This document shows, piece after piece, positions 36,281 to 43,568 of a stretch of 64,000 nucleotides of DNA; positions within the stretch are counted from its first letter, which is position 1; every line of letters starts with the position of its first letter. This DNA comes from Blautia sp. (GTDB taxonomy: Bacteria > Bacillota > Clostridia > Lachnospirales > Lachnospiraceae). Position numbers and translations under genes: made by a program. Where the stretch lies: assembly GCA_023667395.1 (NCBI GenBank), contig JAMPAC010000006.1:1-64000 (forward strand), in the 5' to 3' direction. The notes beneath the pieces were generated by a model. It worked only from the letters and a program-made list of their open reading frames with translations. It did not search any database and was not told the DNA's origin.

Positions 36281-36536
36281 TCAGAACAGATCACTGTGAC
36301 TTCCTGTCCTTGTCAGATACAATATAATATCTTTTTCTCTAAGTTCATAGACCAGTAACCAATCTGGCGTGATATGTCACTCCCTGCATCCGGAATAATC
36401 ACCTGATAATCCATGATCCTTATACTTTGGCGGAAGTACTTTTCCCTCTATCAACAGCCGAATGACTTCTTCCAGAAGCCTGATATCATATCCTCTGCGA
36501 ACAACCCTTTTATAATCTTTTTAAAGAGCGCACCAT
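36281..36536 (-). pseudogene. YafQ family toxin, inactivated
   Basis: Two bases after the dinJ-like stop an ATG reads MVRSLKRL and then meets TAA at 36510-36512. In another frame the typical YafQ sequence continues: KRVVRRGYDIRLLEEVIRLL, then KVLPPKYKDHGLSGDYSGCRE, an in-frame TGA where the family has a residue before HI, and finally HITPDWLLVYELREKDIILY with LTRTGSHSDLF and a proper stop. A small frameshift or deletion near the start and a separate nonsense change thus both disable it. The His and the C-terminal catalytic region are still recognisable, so the decay looks recent. Confidence 0.82.
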
Positions 36537-36538
36537 AC

Positions 36539-36820
36539 CTAATCGTCCGCATTCAGATCCTCCATCAGTTCTTCTACCGTATTAAAAGGGCGGCTTAAAT
36601 GCCTGCGCTCCCTGACATCCTTAATTGCCTGCCTGGTTTCCTCGTTATATTTTTCCATGCCTGCCCTTGTCACCTTAAAGGGAATACACTGCTCTCTTAA
36701 GGCTTGCTTCACAAACATAATAACAGCATTGGAAAAACTTAAACCAAAATCAGCAAATAATTCATCCGCTTCTTGTTTCAATTCTTTATCCATTCTCAAT
36801 GTTACATTTGTACTTTCCAT
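36539..36820 (-). CDS. RelB/DinJ family antitoxin, intact partner of a broken toxin
   Basis: The 93-residue product has a ribbon-helix-helix N-terminus (NVTLRMDKELKQEADELFADFG) and an acidic tail (FNTVEELMEDLNADD). AAAGGAGG precedes the start. Its stop codon is two bases before the start of the YafQ remnant, the usual dinJ-yafQ order. With the toxin disabled it may survive as a repressor of its own promoter or as protection against an incoming relative. Confidence 0.88.
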   Translation of the reverse strand: MESTNVTLRMDKELKQEADELFADFGLSFSNAVIMFVKQALREQCIPFKVTRAGMEKYNEETRQAIKDVRERRHLSRPFNTVEELMEDLNADD

Positions 36821-36844
36821 GCATAATACCTCCTTTCTCGTAAC

Positions 36845-36891
36845 ATTATAAGCATTTGCACATCATTTGTCAAATATACTATGTGCAAATG
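36845..36891 (-). promoter_or_regulatory. Promoter and operator of the dinJ-like gene
   Basis: TTGACA (36868-36873) and TATAAT (36845-36850) are both consensus and 17 bases apart. A perfect 11-bp inverted repeat, CATTTGCACAT/ATGTGCAAATG (36853-36863 and 36881-36891), brackets the -35 element and enters the spacer, which fits an operator for the antitoxin. Confidence 0.8.
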
Positions 36892-36982
36892 AATCCTTTT
36901 CAGCAACAATTCACATTTTTTAGGGTGGCTATCTAAAATATTACTATCAACCATTTCTTAAATTTTCACGTTCATTTTGTTA

Positions 36983-37441
36983 TTACAATTTATATTCTTT
37001 CAGGAAATCGATATATTTTTCCTCGTTTTTTTCCTCTGCCCAGTATTCTATAGTATCTAATACATATTTTTGATTCCCTATATCCGATTCTTTCAGTTCT
37101 TCCATAAAAATATTTTTAAATTGAGGATACCAGTAAATGAAAATCCGCAGTATCTCCAGAAAACATTCCTCAGCCTTTTCTTCCTGTAGAATCCTGATAT
37201 GCGCAATGATGTTCCTGGCTGCATCCCTGGGAGTATGCTCAACAATCCTGCAGATCACCTCTGTCACAAATTCATTTTGTTCACATGTAAGCGCCCTGTC
37301 GTAGTATAGTCTCATAATATCGGGTATATCTTCAACGGCTGCTTCCTTTTCTATGCCACTGCAAAATTGATTCATGATATATACGCCTTCCGGCTCCTTT
37401 TTCGCCTCATACGCATTTCTATATTCCATTTCCCTGTTCAT
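36983..37441 (-). CDS. Hypothetical all-helical protein
   Basis: I do not recognise this 152-residue protein. It appears almost entirely helical and acidic (EDIPDIMRLYYDRAL, AARNIIAHIRILQEEKAEEC, LDTIEYWAEEKNEEKYIDFL), a pattern like small helical-repeat or immunity-type proteins. GGAAAGG lies about ten bases before the start. It stands alone between a degraded TA locus and an acetyltransferase in the accessory island. Confidence 0.6.
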   Translation of the reverse strand: MNREMEYRNAYEAKKEPEGVYIMNQFCSGIEKEAAVEDIPDIMRLYYDRALTCEQNEFVTEVICRIVEHTPRDAARNIIAHIRILQEEKAEECFLEILRIFIYWYPQFKNIFMEELKESDIGNQKYVLDTIEYWAEEKNEEKYIDFLKEYKL

Positions 37442-37572
37442 AAATATAGACCTTTCCTTTTCATCAGAGCAGCTGGTAAATTCAGCACTGATAGTATCAT
37501 CGTAAAAGATATAAGCGAAAAGGAGACCTGAAATGCTGAAACAGCAATTTTGTCCGCCCTCTAAATCTGATT

Positions 37573-38097
37573 TTACTCCAAATCCATTGTGTAAAATTTT
37601 GCCTTGAATGTTTGAGTGCCATCAAGTTTTGTATATTCCCCATAATGGTCAAATTTCAATCCACATTTTTCCATAACTTTTCCTGAACGGGGATTATCTA
37701 CTGCGTGGTCTGAACATATCTTTTTTATGCCGAGTTTTCTGTATGCAAATTCGATAATAGCTTTCATAGCTTCCGTGCAATATCCTTCGTGCCAATAATC
37801 ATAATGAAGATTATATCCTATACCCCAATAATCTTTCATTTGTGCATTGGGACCTATACCCCCTGTTCCGATTACTTTATTTTCTTCTTTCAAAACAAAT
37901 GCCCAATTCCACTCTTTTTCGTCAACAAGCGTGGAATTTATCCAGTCTATGATTTGACCGATATCAGAATATGTGGAATATGCCATATACTTTGTAACTC
38001 TTTCATCACTGTTCCAACTGAAACAGGCTTCTGCATCATCAAGTGTTATAGGACGCAAAATCAACCTGTCTGTTTCAATGATTGGTTCCTTGGACAT
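37573..38097 (-). CDS. RimJ/RimL-type GNAT N-acetyltransferase
   Basis: This protein of about 174 residues begins with the RimJ/RimL signature ETDRLILRPITLDDA and includes YWGIGYNLHYDYWHEGYCTEAMKAII in overlapping pieces and HAVDNPRSGKVMEKCGL. I use the ATG reading MSKEPIIE, which has GGAGG seven bases upstream. Relatives acetylate ribosomal protein N-termini or small molecules; the substrate is not evident here. Confidence 0.88.
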   Translation of the reverse strand: MSKEPIIETDRLILRPITLDDAEACFSWNSDERVTKYMAYSTYSDIGQIIDWINSTLVDEKEWNWAFVLKEENKVIGTGGIGPNAQMKDYWGIGYNLHYDYWHEGYCTEAMKAIIEFAYRKLGIKKICSDHAVDNPRSGKVMEKCGLKFDHYGEYTKLDGTQTFKAKFYTMDLE

Positions 38098-38169
38098 TAT
38101 CAATTCCTCCAATGCTTTGTAATTTTTCTTAATTCGACCATTGTGAGTCCTTTTCCACTATATAGCATC

Positions 38170-38326
38170 GTAACAGTTCAGACAGGGCACTGAACTGTTA
38201 CGAGAATGCACACAAAACGCAAAAAATGCATTTTGGCGCCCACAAGTCTCGCAAAATTGCCGGGCGATTACAATCGCCCTGGGAATGCAATTTTGACTTC
38301 GCGGGAGGGGCTGTCTGAATTGTTAC
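38170..38326 (+). mobile_element. MITE-like element, copy 1
   Basis: This 157-bp non-coding element has terminal inverted repeats GTAACAGTTCAGACAG and CTGTCTGAATTGTTAC (15 of 16 paired). Inside are a sub-terminal repeat of the same motif (CACTGAACTGTTACGAG), an ACACAAAACGCAAAA stretch and a small hairpin CGGGCGATT...AATCGCCC. A second copy in opposite orientation lies at 57.8 kb. No clear target duplication is visible. Confidence 0.8.
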
Positions 38327-38366
38327 ATATCATCTATAACAACTCTGAAAAATGTCTCTGGTACAG

Positions 38367-38395
38367 TTGACAATGTATCTCCACTTTGTTACAAT
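38367..38395 (+). promoter_or_regulatory. Promoter of the candidate antitoxin RNA
   Basis: TTGACA (38367-38372) and TACAAT (38390-38395) are separated by exactly 17 bases on the plus strand. No ORF follows; instead a bidirectional terminator lies about 90 bases downstream, so the transcript should be a short untranslated RNA. Confidence 0.75.
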
Positions 38396-38401
38396 ATCCA
38401 T

Positions 38402-38492
38402 AGAAAAGGTGCTACCGTATAGCAACGGTTCGCCTCAGTTATTGGTTAATCAAAAAAGCAACCTACTTTAGCGAGTGGCGGTTGCTTTTTTG
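38402..38492 (+). ncRNA. Candidate type I antitoxin small RNA
   Basis: The predicted transcript of about 90 nt begins near 38402 and ends in the shared terminator. It includes a hairpin GCTACCGTATAGCAACGGT and is complementary to the 3' end of the convergent toxin messenger over about 40 bases. The layout matches Fst/RNAII and TxpA/RatA systems. Existence is predicted from promoter and terminator only. Confidence 0.6.
38449..38492. terminator. Bidirectional terminator shared by toxin mRNA and antisense RNA
   Basis: The stem CAAAAAAGCAACC/GGTTGCTTTTTTG works in both directions. The toxin reading frame ends inside it (its stop TAG is at 38463-38465), which is the hallmark arrangement of Fst-like type I toxins. 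Confidence 0.85.
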
Positions 38493-38603
38493 ATGTCTAT
38501 CATCTGTCTTTTTAATGGATGACTGTATGATACTGATAATGGTGACAACAATACTGATGATTGTCACCACAATACCAACAACACCCACGGCAAGTTCAAG
38601 CAT
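38463..38603 (-). CDS. Small hydrophobic peptide, candidate type I toxin
   Basis: The 46-residue peptide starts MLELAVGVVGIVVTIIS, has one membrane-spanning helix (about 2-29, with a duplicated IVVTIIS motif) and a charged tail SSIKKTDDRHQKSNRHSLK. The C-terminal codons form one arm of the terminator. An in-frame ATG seven codons upstream (38624) is an alternative start. The chosen ATG lies one base after the stop of a nine-codon leader ORF with a strong ribosome site, so translation is probably coupled. The length, helix and polar tail match Fst/TxpA/BsrG-type membrane toxins; toxicity is inferred. Confidence 0.72.
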   Translation of the reverse strand: MLELAVGVVGIVVTIISIVVTIISIIQSSIKKTDDRHQKSNRHSLK

Positions 38604-38604
38604 C

Positions 38605-38631
38605 TTATGTACCTTTCCCTTCATTTTCCAT
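38605..38631 (-). CDS. Leader ORF MENEGKGT upstream of the small toxin
   Basis: GGGAGGTGG (38638-38646) stands at proper distance before this ATG, which opens eight codons and ends in TAA; the toxin ATG follows after one base (TAAGATG). The leader ORF uses a different frame from the toxin. A comparable coupling of a leader to a toxin is known for mok/hok. Use of the leader is inferred from the ribosome site. Confidence 0.5.
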   Translation of the reverse strand: MENEGKGT

Positions 38632-38722
38632 TATATACCACCTCCCAGGTACTGGAAGTTCTCAAAATGTACTCATTTTGGCGAAAGGCGAACCGCACAC
38701 CATTTTGGTAACACCCATGACT

Positions 38723-38751
38723 ATTATACCAGAGTGCAGCCTGTCTGCCAA
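38723..38751 (-). promoter_or_regulatory. Promoter of the small toxin mRNA
   Basis: TTGGCA (38746-38751) and TATAAT (38723-38728) are 17 bases apart on the minus strand. The transcript would start near 38716 and have a leader of about 85 bases with small hairpins such as ACCAAAATGGT and AAAATGAGTACATTTT, features that could delay translation. Confidence 0.75.
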
Positions 38752-38809
38752 TATCAATAATGGGAAAAATGGCGTGGGAAACGCTTTTATCAGCGTTTCC
38801 CTAAAGCGA

Positions 38810-40468
38810 TCAGAAATTCTTTACACACTCCTCCGCCCGCCGCAACGCGTCATCGATGTGGGAACAGAAATTCTCCTCCCCCACCTTTTCCACAAAGCCC
38901 GCCTTCTGCATCACGCGCAGGGGCTGTTCGTTGACGTGGGACAGCACCAGATGGATCTTCTTCCGCTGGCACTCCGCATACATTTCCTCCAGGTTATGCA
39001 TGGCGGTGGCGTCAATGGCGGAAACGCCCCTCATGCGCAGGATCAGGCATCTTGTCTTCTCGTTTAGGGAAATGGTCAGAAGCTTGTCCGCCGCGCCGAA
39101 GAACAGCGGCCCGCTGATCTCATATACCCTGGTATCTGCGGGAACTTCTCTTAAAGAAAGGCTGTCCGGATCATCCTCGTCGTCTATGTACTTCCAACCC
39201 TCCACCTCGGTCACGTCGCTCATACGCTTCATGAACAGCAGCGCCGCCATCAGCATGCCCACTTCGATTGCCACCACCAGGTCGAATACAACCGTCAGCA
39301 GAAATGTCACCACCAGTACAGCGATATCGCTCTTGGGGGATGTTTTGCACAGATAGACGAACTTCCGCCAGCCGCACATATTGTAGGCCACCATGAACAG
39401 GATCGCCGCAATGGTGGGCATGGGGATCAGCGCCGCGTAGGGCATCAGCACCACCAGGATCAACAGCAGCACCACCGCGTGCACCATACCCGCAATGGGG
39501 GTGCGTCCGCCGTTCTTGATATTGGCGGCAGTCCTTGCGATAGCGCCTGTGGCGGGGATTCCGCCGAACAGCGCCGACACCATATTGCCCGCGCCCTGGG
39601 CCACCAGCTCCATGTTGGAGCGGTGCCTGCTGTTCACCATGCTGTCCGCCACCACGCAGGAAAGCAGGGACTCGATGGCCGCCAGGATGGCGATGGTAAA
39701 GGCGTCGGGAAGCACGTTCCGCACCGTCTCCATGCTGAAGGCGGGCAGGGAGACGGTGGGCAGTTTATTGGAAATCTCGTACAGATCCCCGATGGTATCC
39801 ACCTTCATCTTCAGGCCGCTGACCATGGCGATCCCCGCCAGCACCGCGATCAGGGAAGGGGGAATCTTCTTGCAGAAACCGGGCAGGTAAGGCCACAGGA
39901 TCAGAACCGCCAGGCAGACCGCGCCCACGATCAGAGCCTGCCAGTTGATGGTACCGATAAAGGCGAACACCGCCTTTAATTTATCCATGGTTTCGATCAA
40001 AGGCTCCTCCGTCACCACTTTCAGTCCCAGAAAATCTTTGATCTGGCCGATAAAGATGGTCACGGCGATACCCGCCGTAAAGCCGGTGGTGATGGTGTAG
40101 GGAATGAACTTGATCAGGCTGCCCAGCCGCAGCAGACCCATCAGGATCAGGATTACGCCTGCCAGCAGCGTGGCGATCACAAGTCCCTCGAAGCCGTTTT
40201 TCGCCACGATCCCCGCCACAATGGTGGCAAAGGCCGCCGTGGGTCCGGCAATCTGTACCCGGCTGCCCCCTAAAAAGGAGATCACAAAGCCTGCGGTGAT
40301 GGCGGTGTAGATACCCTTTTCCGGGGTGACGCCGGATGCCAGCGCCAGCGCGATGGACAGGGGCAGCGCAATGATGGCCACAATGATACCTGCCACCACA
40401 TCCTTGATGAACTGCTCTTTCGTGTAAGTCTTCATGACTGAAAAAAGCTTTGGTTTTAATTTTTCCAT
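38810..40468 (-). CDS. SulP family anion transporter
   Basis: This 552-residue membrane protein of the SulP/SLC26 family moves sulfate, bicarbonate or related anions. About 12 hydrophobic segments are followed by a cytoplasmic STAS domain from about residue 425 (VYEISGPLFFGAADKLL and the phosphorylation-type motif RMRGVSAIDATAMHNLEEM). The N-terminal VAGIIVAIIALPLSIALALASG is characteristic. It lies alone among accessory genes with no assimilatory neighbours, so the transported anion is not indicated. Confidence 0.93.
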   Translation of the reverse strand: MEKLKPKLFSVMKTYTKEQFIKDVVAGIIVAIIALPLSIALALASGVTPEKGIYTAITAGFVISFLGGSRVQIAGPTAAFATIVAGIVAKNGFEGLVIATLLAGVILILMGLLRLGSLIKFIPYTITTGFTAGIAVTIFIGQIKDFLGLKVVTEEPLIETMDKLKAVFAFIGTINWQALIVGAVCLAVLILWPYLPGFCKKIPPSLIAVLAGIAMVSGLKMKVDTIGDLYEISNKLPTVSLPAFSMETVRNVLPDAFTIAILAAIESLLSCVVADSMVNSRHRSNMELVAQGAGNMVSALFGGIPATGAIARTAANIKNGGRTPIAGMVHAVVLLLILVVLMPYAALIPMPTIAAILFMVAYNMCGWRKFVYLCKTSPKSDIAVLVVTFLLTVVFDLVVAIEVGMLMAALLFMKRMSDVTEVEGWKYIDDEDDPDSLSLREVPADTRVYEISGPLFFGAADKLLTISLNEKTRCLILRMRGVSAIDATAMHNLEEMYAECQRKKIHLVLSHVNEQPLRVMQKAGFVEKVGEENFCSHIDDALRRAEECVKNF

Positions 40469-40555
40469 TGATAGTTCTCCTCCCGACCCGAATCCTTTTC
40501 CGGGCTTCTCCCTCTTTGTGTTTTACTCCTTATTTGGAACAGTGCTCCTGTTACC

Positions 40556-40978
40556 CTAAACCGAACTATCAAACACCCCCAGGAATTTAAAATAGCCAAA
40601 GGTTTCATTTTGTACTTCTTTGACCGGGCCATCATAGTTCATTCTATCCAAAATGATGATCGCATTATAGGTTCTGTCCAACCCATCGGGATACATCCTC
40701 TTCAGCGCATCAATATCAAAAATTGCCGCATCTTTGACAAGTTCATCTATCTGGCTGGTCAAATTCTTCTGTAATACCATAACGGCAAAATCCTCATCAT
40801 AGGTATTGATGCCAAAGTCAACCCCCATTTCAAAACCTATACAGTCATCAAGCAGGAGTTCATAATCCTTTTCCCAGTATTGTTCAAACAGCTCCTGGGA
40901 CTTACAAACGCCGACAAAAACGGAACAAAGGTTCTCATCGGTGCTGTAACAAACATTTAACTGTTCCACTTCTCTCAT
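40556..40978 (-). CDS. Imm22-like immunity protein
   Basis: This acidic protein of 140 residues carries the segment FGINTYDEDFAVM preceded by VFVGVCKSQELFEQYWEKDY, which resembles the Imm22 immunity family of polymorphic toxin systems (FGIDxYDEDF pattern). I take the ATG reading MREVEQLNVC as start, with AAGGAGG before it. No cognate polymorphic toxin is seen in the window, so this may be an orphan immunity gene. The family call is from memory of the pattern and is moderate. Confidence 0.55.
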   Translation of the reverse strand: MREVEQLNVCYSTDENLCSVFVGVCKSQELFEQYWEKDYELLLDDCIGFEMGVDFGINTYDEDFAVMVLQKNLTSQIDELVKDAAIFDIDALKRMYPDGLDRTYNAIIILDRMNYDGPVKEVQNETFGYFKFLGVFDSSV

Positions 40979-41043
40979 ATTGTCTGCCTCCTTATCATAT
41001 TTCGATTTACTAAGTTTCAAGGTGTTCTTTCACACCAACTCCC

Positions 41044-41247
41044 ATGCCGCCTCCGGCGGCACAAACAATTGATGAACCATCGCAAGACTGGAAGAATCCG
41101 CTTTGCACACTTCCAAACATGCCGCCTCCGGCGGCACAAACAATCAATCCATGAACCAGTGCAAGACTGGAAGAATCCGCTCTGCGGATTCTTCCCGGAA
41201 TGACTTAGATTTTCTTAGGTTGTGTACTTTACAACCTTAGAAAATCT
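41044..41247. repeat. Hairpin array, copy C of the dispersed repeat family
   Basis: Two near-identical direct repeats, each starting GCCGCCTCCGGCGGCACAAA and running to GACTGGAAGAATCCGCT (41046-41102 and 41121-41181), are followed by a GAATCCGC/GCGGATTC hairpin and the family hairpin AGATTTTCTTAGG...AGAAAATCT at 41207-41247. The last hairpin starts nine bases behind the stop of the phosphoesterase-ProX gene. Confidence 0.8.
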
Positions 41248-41256
41248 TCATTCCGT

Positions 41257-42954
41257 TCACACTTTGCCCTGCAGTTCCACAAACACAGGCTCATGGCGCA
41301 CCGCAGGCAGGAACTTTTCCAGTAGATCCGAGAGCCGCAGCCGGATGCTGGAAGTATTCATGCAGGGGTGGCAGCCGAACCATTCCCCGTCCAGCACGTC
41401 CTTATCCACCAACAACTGTACCTGATTATCCGTATCGTTCATCAGCCCCATGACGCTGACGGACCCCGGCGTGATATGTAAGAACTGCTCCATATACACG
41501 GCCTCCCCGAAAGACAGCCGGGAACTGTTAATCTGCTTTGACAACTCTTTCGTCTTGAATTTCTTATCCCCCGGCATCATCAGCAGATAAAATTTCGTCT
41601 TCTGCTGGTTGCGCAGGAACAGATTCTTGCAGATCACCGCGTCCAGCGTCTCGTCGATGGCCCTGCACATTTCCATGGTGTTGGCCTCAAAGTGGTCGAT
41701 CCGCTGAAAATCGATTCCCAGCTTCCCCAGCAGTTCATACACCGCCAACTCCCTCTCCCTGCGCCAGTTCCCGCCTGTGGGAGCGCCCTGCGCCATGTTC
41801 AGGCTGATGGGCACGGGCTTTAAGGCGCCGTCATACCAACCCGCCATCCCCTGACGTTTCACATAAAATCTGTCTCCCGCCCGGTCGATGAGGGACAGCT
41901 GCTCCCCCGCTTCCACGGAAAGCTTTCCGTCACTGTAATTCTCGCTGTGCAGCCTTTTATCGCTCCAGGTGCGGATCCATTTGGAAGGCAGTGTGACGAT
42001 CTGTCCGGAACCTTTGCGCCGGTATTTCCCCCACTCGCCCTTCTCTTCCAGCAATTCCACCTCGCTGTCAAAATAATTGATGTAAACTGTTGCAGGCGCC
42101 CCCGCCTGCGGCTCAAGAGCCGTATACAGCGGGAAATCATCATGGCTTGTCCATCTGATATCCGGCTTGTCGGTAAAGCAGTCGGAAAGAATAAGGCCGT
42201 TTAACTGCCCCGCCTTTTTTAACCCGCAGCCGCCATCGATGCAGAAAATATTCCTCTCCCGATCAAGCAGCGGGCTGCCGTCCTCCCTGTCCTTCCGATA
42301 GAGCCACACGGGCCAGTGCCCTGTGACCACGGTATAATTGTCAAAAGAGTATCCCTGCTCCCAGAAAGCATCGTTTTTCAGATATGGATAAGCGTCTGTC
42401 CCCTCCAGCGCGGCAAGATCCTCCGTGGGCACTCCGCCGTGGACGAAAAGGTATCTCCCCGCCGTCAGTATGGTGGGACGGCTCCGCAAAAAATCCAGTT
42501 CCTCCCCAAACCGCTCCCGGAGCCTCTGCATATATCCCGGCACGTTCTCCGCCGTGACCTGTCCCACGCTGACGCCCAGATCCGCCAGCATCTCCTGAAA
42601 CAGGCTGTTTCCCCAATGGTTTTCCATCCATTGCAGATATTCTATAAAACGTTCTTCCACTTCCGGCGTATCGTCAAAGAGTTTCTGCACCTTTGCCATA
42701 TCCACATTTCCCATGGAGACATAGACCGGATGGCGCCTGCACAGATCCATGACATACTGCACTACCCGCAGGCTCTCAGGTCCTTTGTCGATCAGGTCGC
42801 CCACGATCACAAGGATATCGTCCCCGTCATATTCCATTTTTTTCAGCAGCTGCACCAGCCAGTCCAGATGTCCGTGGATATCGCTGACCACCAGGAGCCG
42901 CTGCCCCGGCTTCGCAGGGATATTTTCTATGGTTGTCTTGATGGTTTCCGTCAT
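41257..42954 (-). CDS. Metallophosphoesterase fused to a ProX-type aminoacyl-tRNA deacylase
   Basis: The 565-residue product is a fusion. Residues 15-240 are a calcineurin-like phosphoesterase with SDIHGH, GDLIDKGPES, GNVD and GHWPVW. Residues 290-380 are an SH3-like stretch (GKYRRKGSGQIVTLPSKW, GWYDGALKPV). Residues 390-565 resemble the ProX/YbaK editing domain, with the likely catalytic Lys in VICKNLF and the HP motif in WFGCHPCMNTSS. ProX-type proteins remove mischarged Ala from tRNA-Pro. The joint role of a phosphatase and an editing domain is unclear. The fusion is a single uninterrupted frame. Confidence 0.85.
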   Translation of the reverse strand: MTETIKTTIENIPAKPGQRLLVVSDIHGHLDWLVQLLKKMEYDGDDILVIVGDLIDKGPESLRVVQYVMDLCRRHPVYVSMGNVDMAKVQKLFDDTPEVEERFIEYLQWMENHWGNSLFQEMLADLGVSVGQVTAENVPGYMQRLRERFGEELDFLRSRPTILTAGRYLFVHGGVPTEDLAALEGTDAYPYLKNDAFWEQGYSFDNYTVVTGHWPVWLYRKDREDGSPLLDRERNIFCIDGGCGLKKAGQLNGLILSDCFTDKPDIRWTSHDDFPLYTALEPQAGAPATVYINYFDSEVELLEEKGEWGKYRRKGSGQIVTLPSKWIRTWSDKRLHSENYSDGKLSVEAGEQLSLIDRAGDRFYVKRQGMAGWYDGALKPVPISLNMAQGAPTGGNWRRERELAVYELLGKLGIDFQRIDHFEANTMEMCRAIDETLDAVICKNLFLRNQQKTKFYLLMMPGDKKFKTKELSKQINSSRLSFGEAVYMEQFLHITPGSVSVMGLMNDTDNQVQLLVDKDVLDGEWFGCHPCMNTSSIRLRLSDLLEKFLPAVRHEPVFVELQGKV

Positions 42955-43050
42955 GCCTTTTTTTATCTCCCCTTTTCAGAAAAGTGTTCCCTCTGCTATT
43001 TCTCCAAAATTCCATACATATTCATACATTTCCTGGTTTTCTATGCAACT

Positions 43051-43527
43051 CTATAAACTGGAAGTTGCCTGTTTCATTAAATATAAGTTATATTCGTAAA
43101 AATCGCCTTGATATTCTTCCTTTTTCCTAAGCAATAACTCATTAAAACCCAATGAATGATAAATATGATGTGCTATAAAATTATCATCTTCTATCCCTAT
43201 TGTAAATTCGGAATAGCCTTTTTCTTTCAGTATCTCTATGACTTCTTTTATGAGATATTTACCGTAACCCTTGCCCTGATAGTTTTGATGTATTCTAAAT
43301 GCGAATAGATATGCTCGCGTTCCTCGTACAGCAAAATTATTATCATCGGATTGATACCTTGTGTGAAGTTCACCAATCAGTTTAGAGTCATTTGACAAAG
43401 CAAAAATATCGATAATATTATTTTGTATTTCATCAGTGCATTTAGTTATCATTTCATCAATATCATTGTAATTATATAGTTCAGTCAGTCGATGTAACTC
43501 CTGTACATCCAGTGTAGTAACATTCAT
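43051..43527 (-). CDS. GNAT family N-acetyltransferase
   Basis: This acetyltransferase of about 158 residues has the acetyl-CoA motif QNYQGKGYGKYLIKEVI and DDNFIAHHIYHSLGFNE. I start at the ATG reading MNVTTLDVQEL, with GGGGG just upstream and 42 bases behind miaB; a longer frame would overlap the miaB end. It lies between miaB and the phosphoesterase fusion in the accessory stretch. The substrate is unknown. Confidence 0.85.
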   Translation of the reverse strand: MNVTTLDVQELHRLTELYNYNDIDEMITKCTDEIQNNIIDIFALSNDSKLIGELHTRYQSDDNNFAVRGTRAYLFAFRIHQNYQGKGYGKYLIKEVIEILKEKGYSEFTIGIEDDNFIAHHIYHSLGFNELLLRKKEEYQGDFYEYNLYLMKQATSSL

Positions 43528-43568
43528 TGCAATCCCCCAAATCCCCGATCTACATACTTGATCATCAT

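Noticed and set aside
38113..38462. Possible conventional protein gene between the acetyltransferase and the small toxin
   Set aside because: Stops occur in all frames; the content is the MITE-like element plus a promoter and short RNA.
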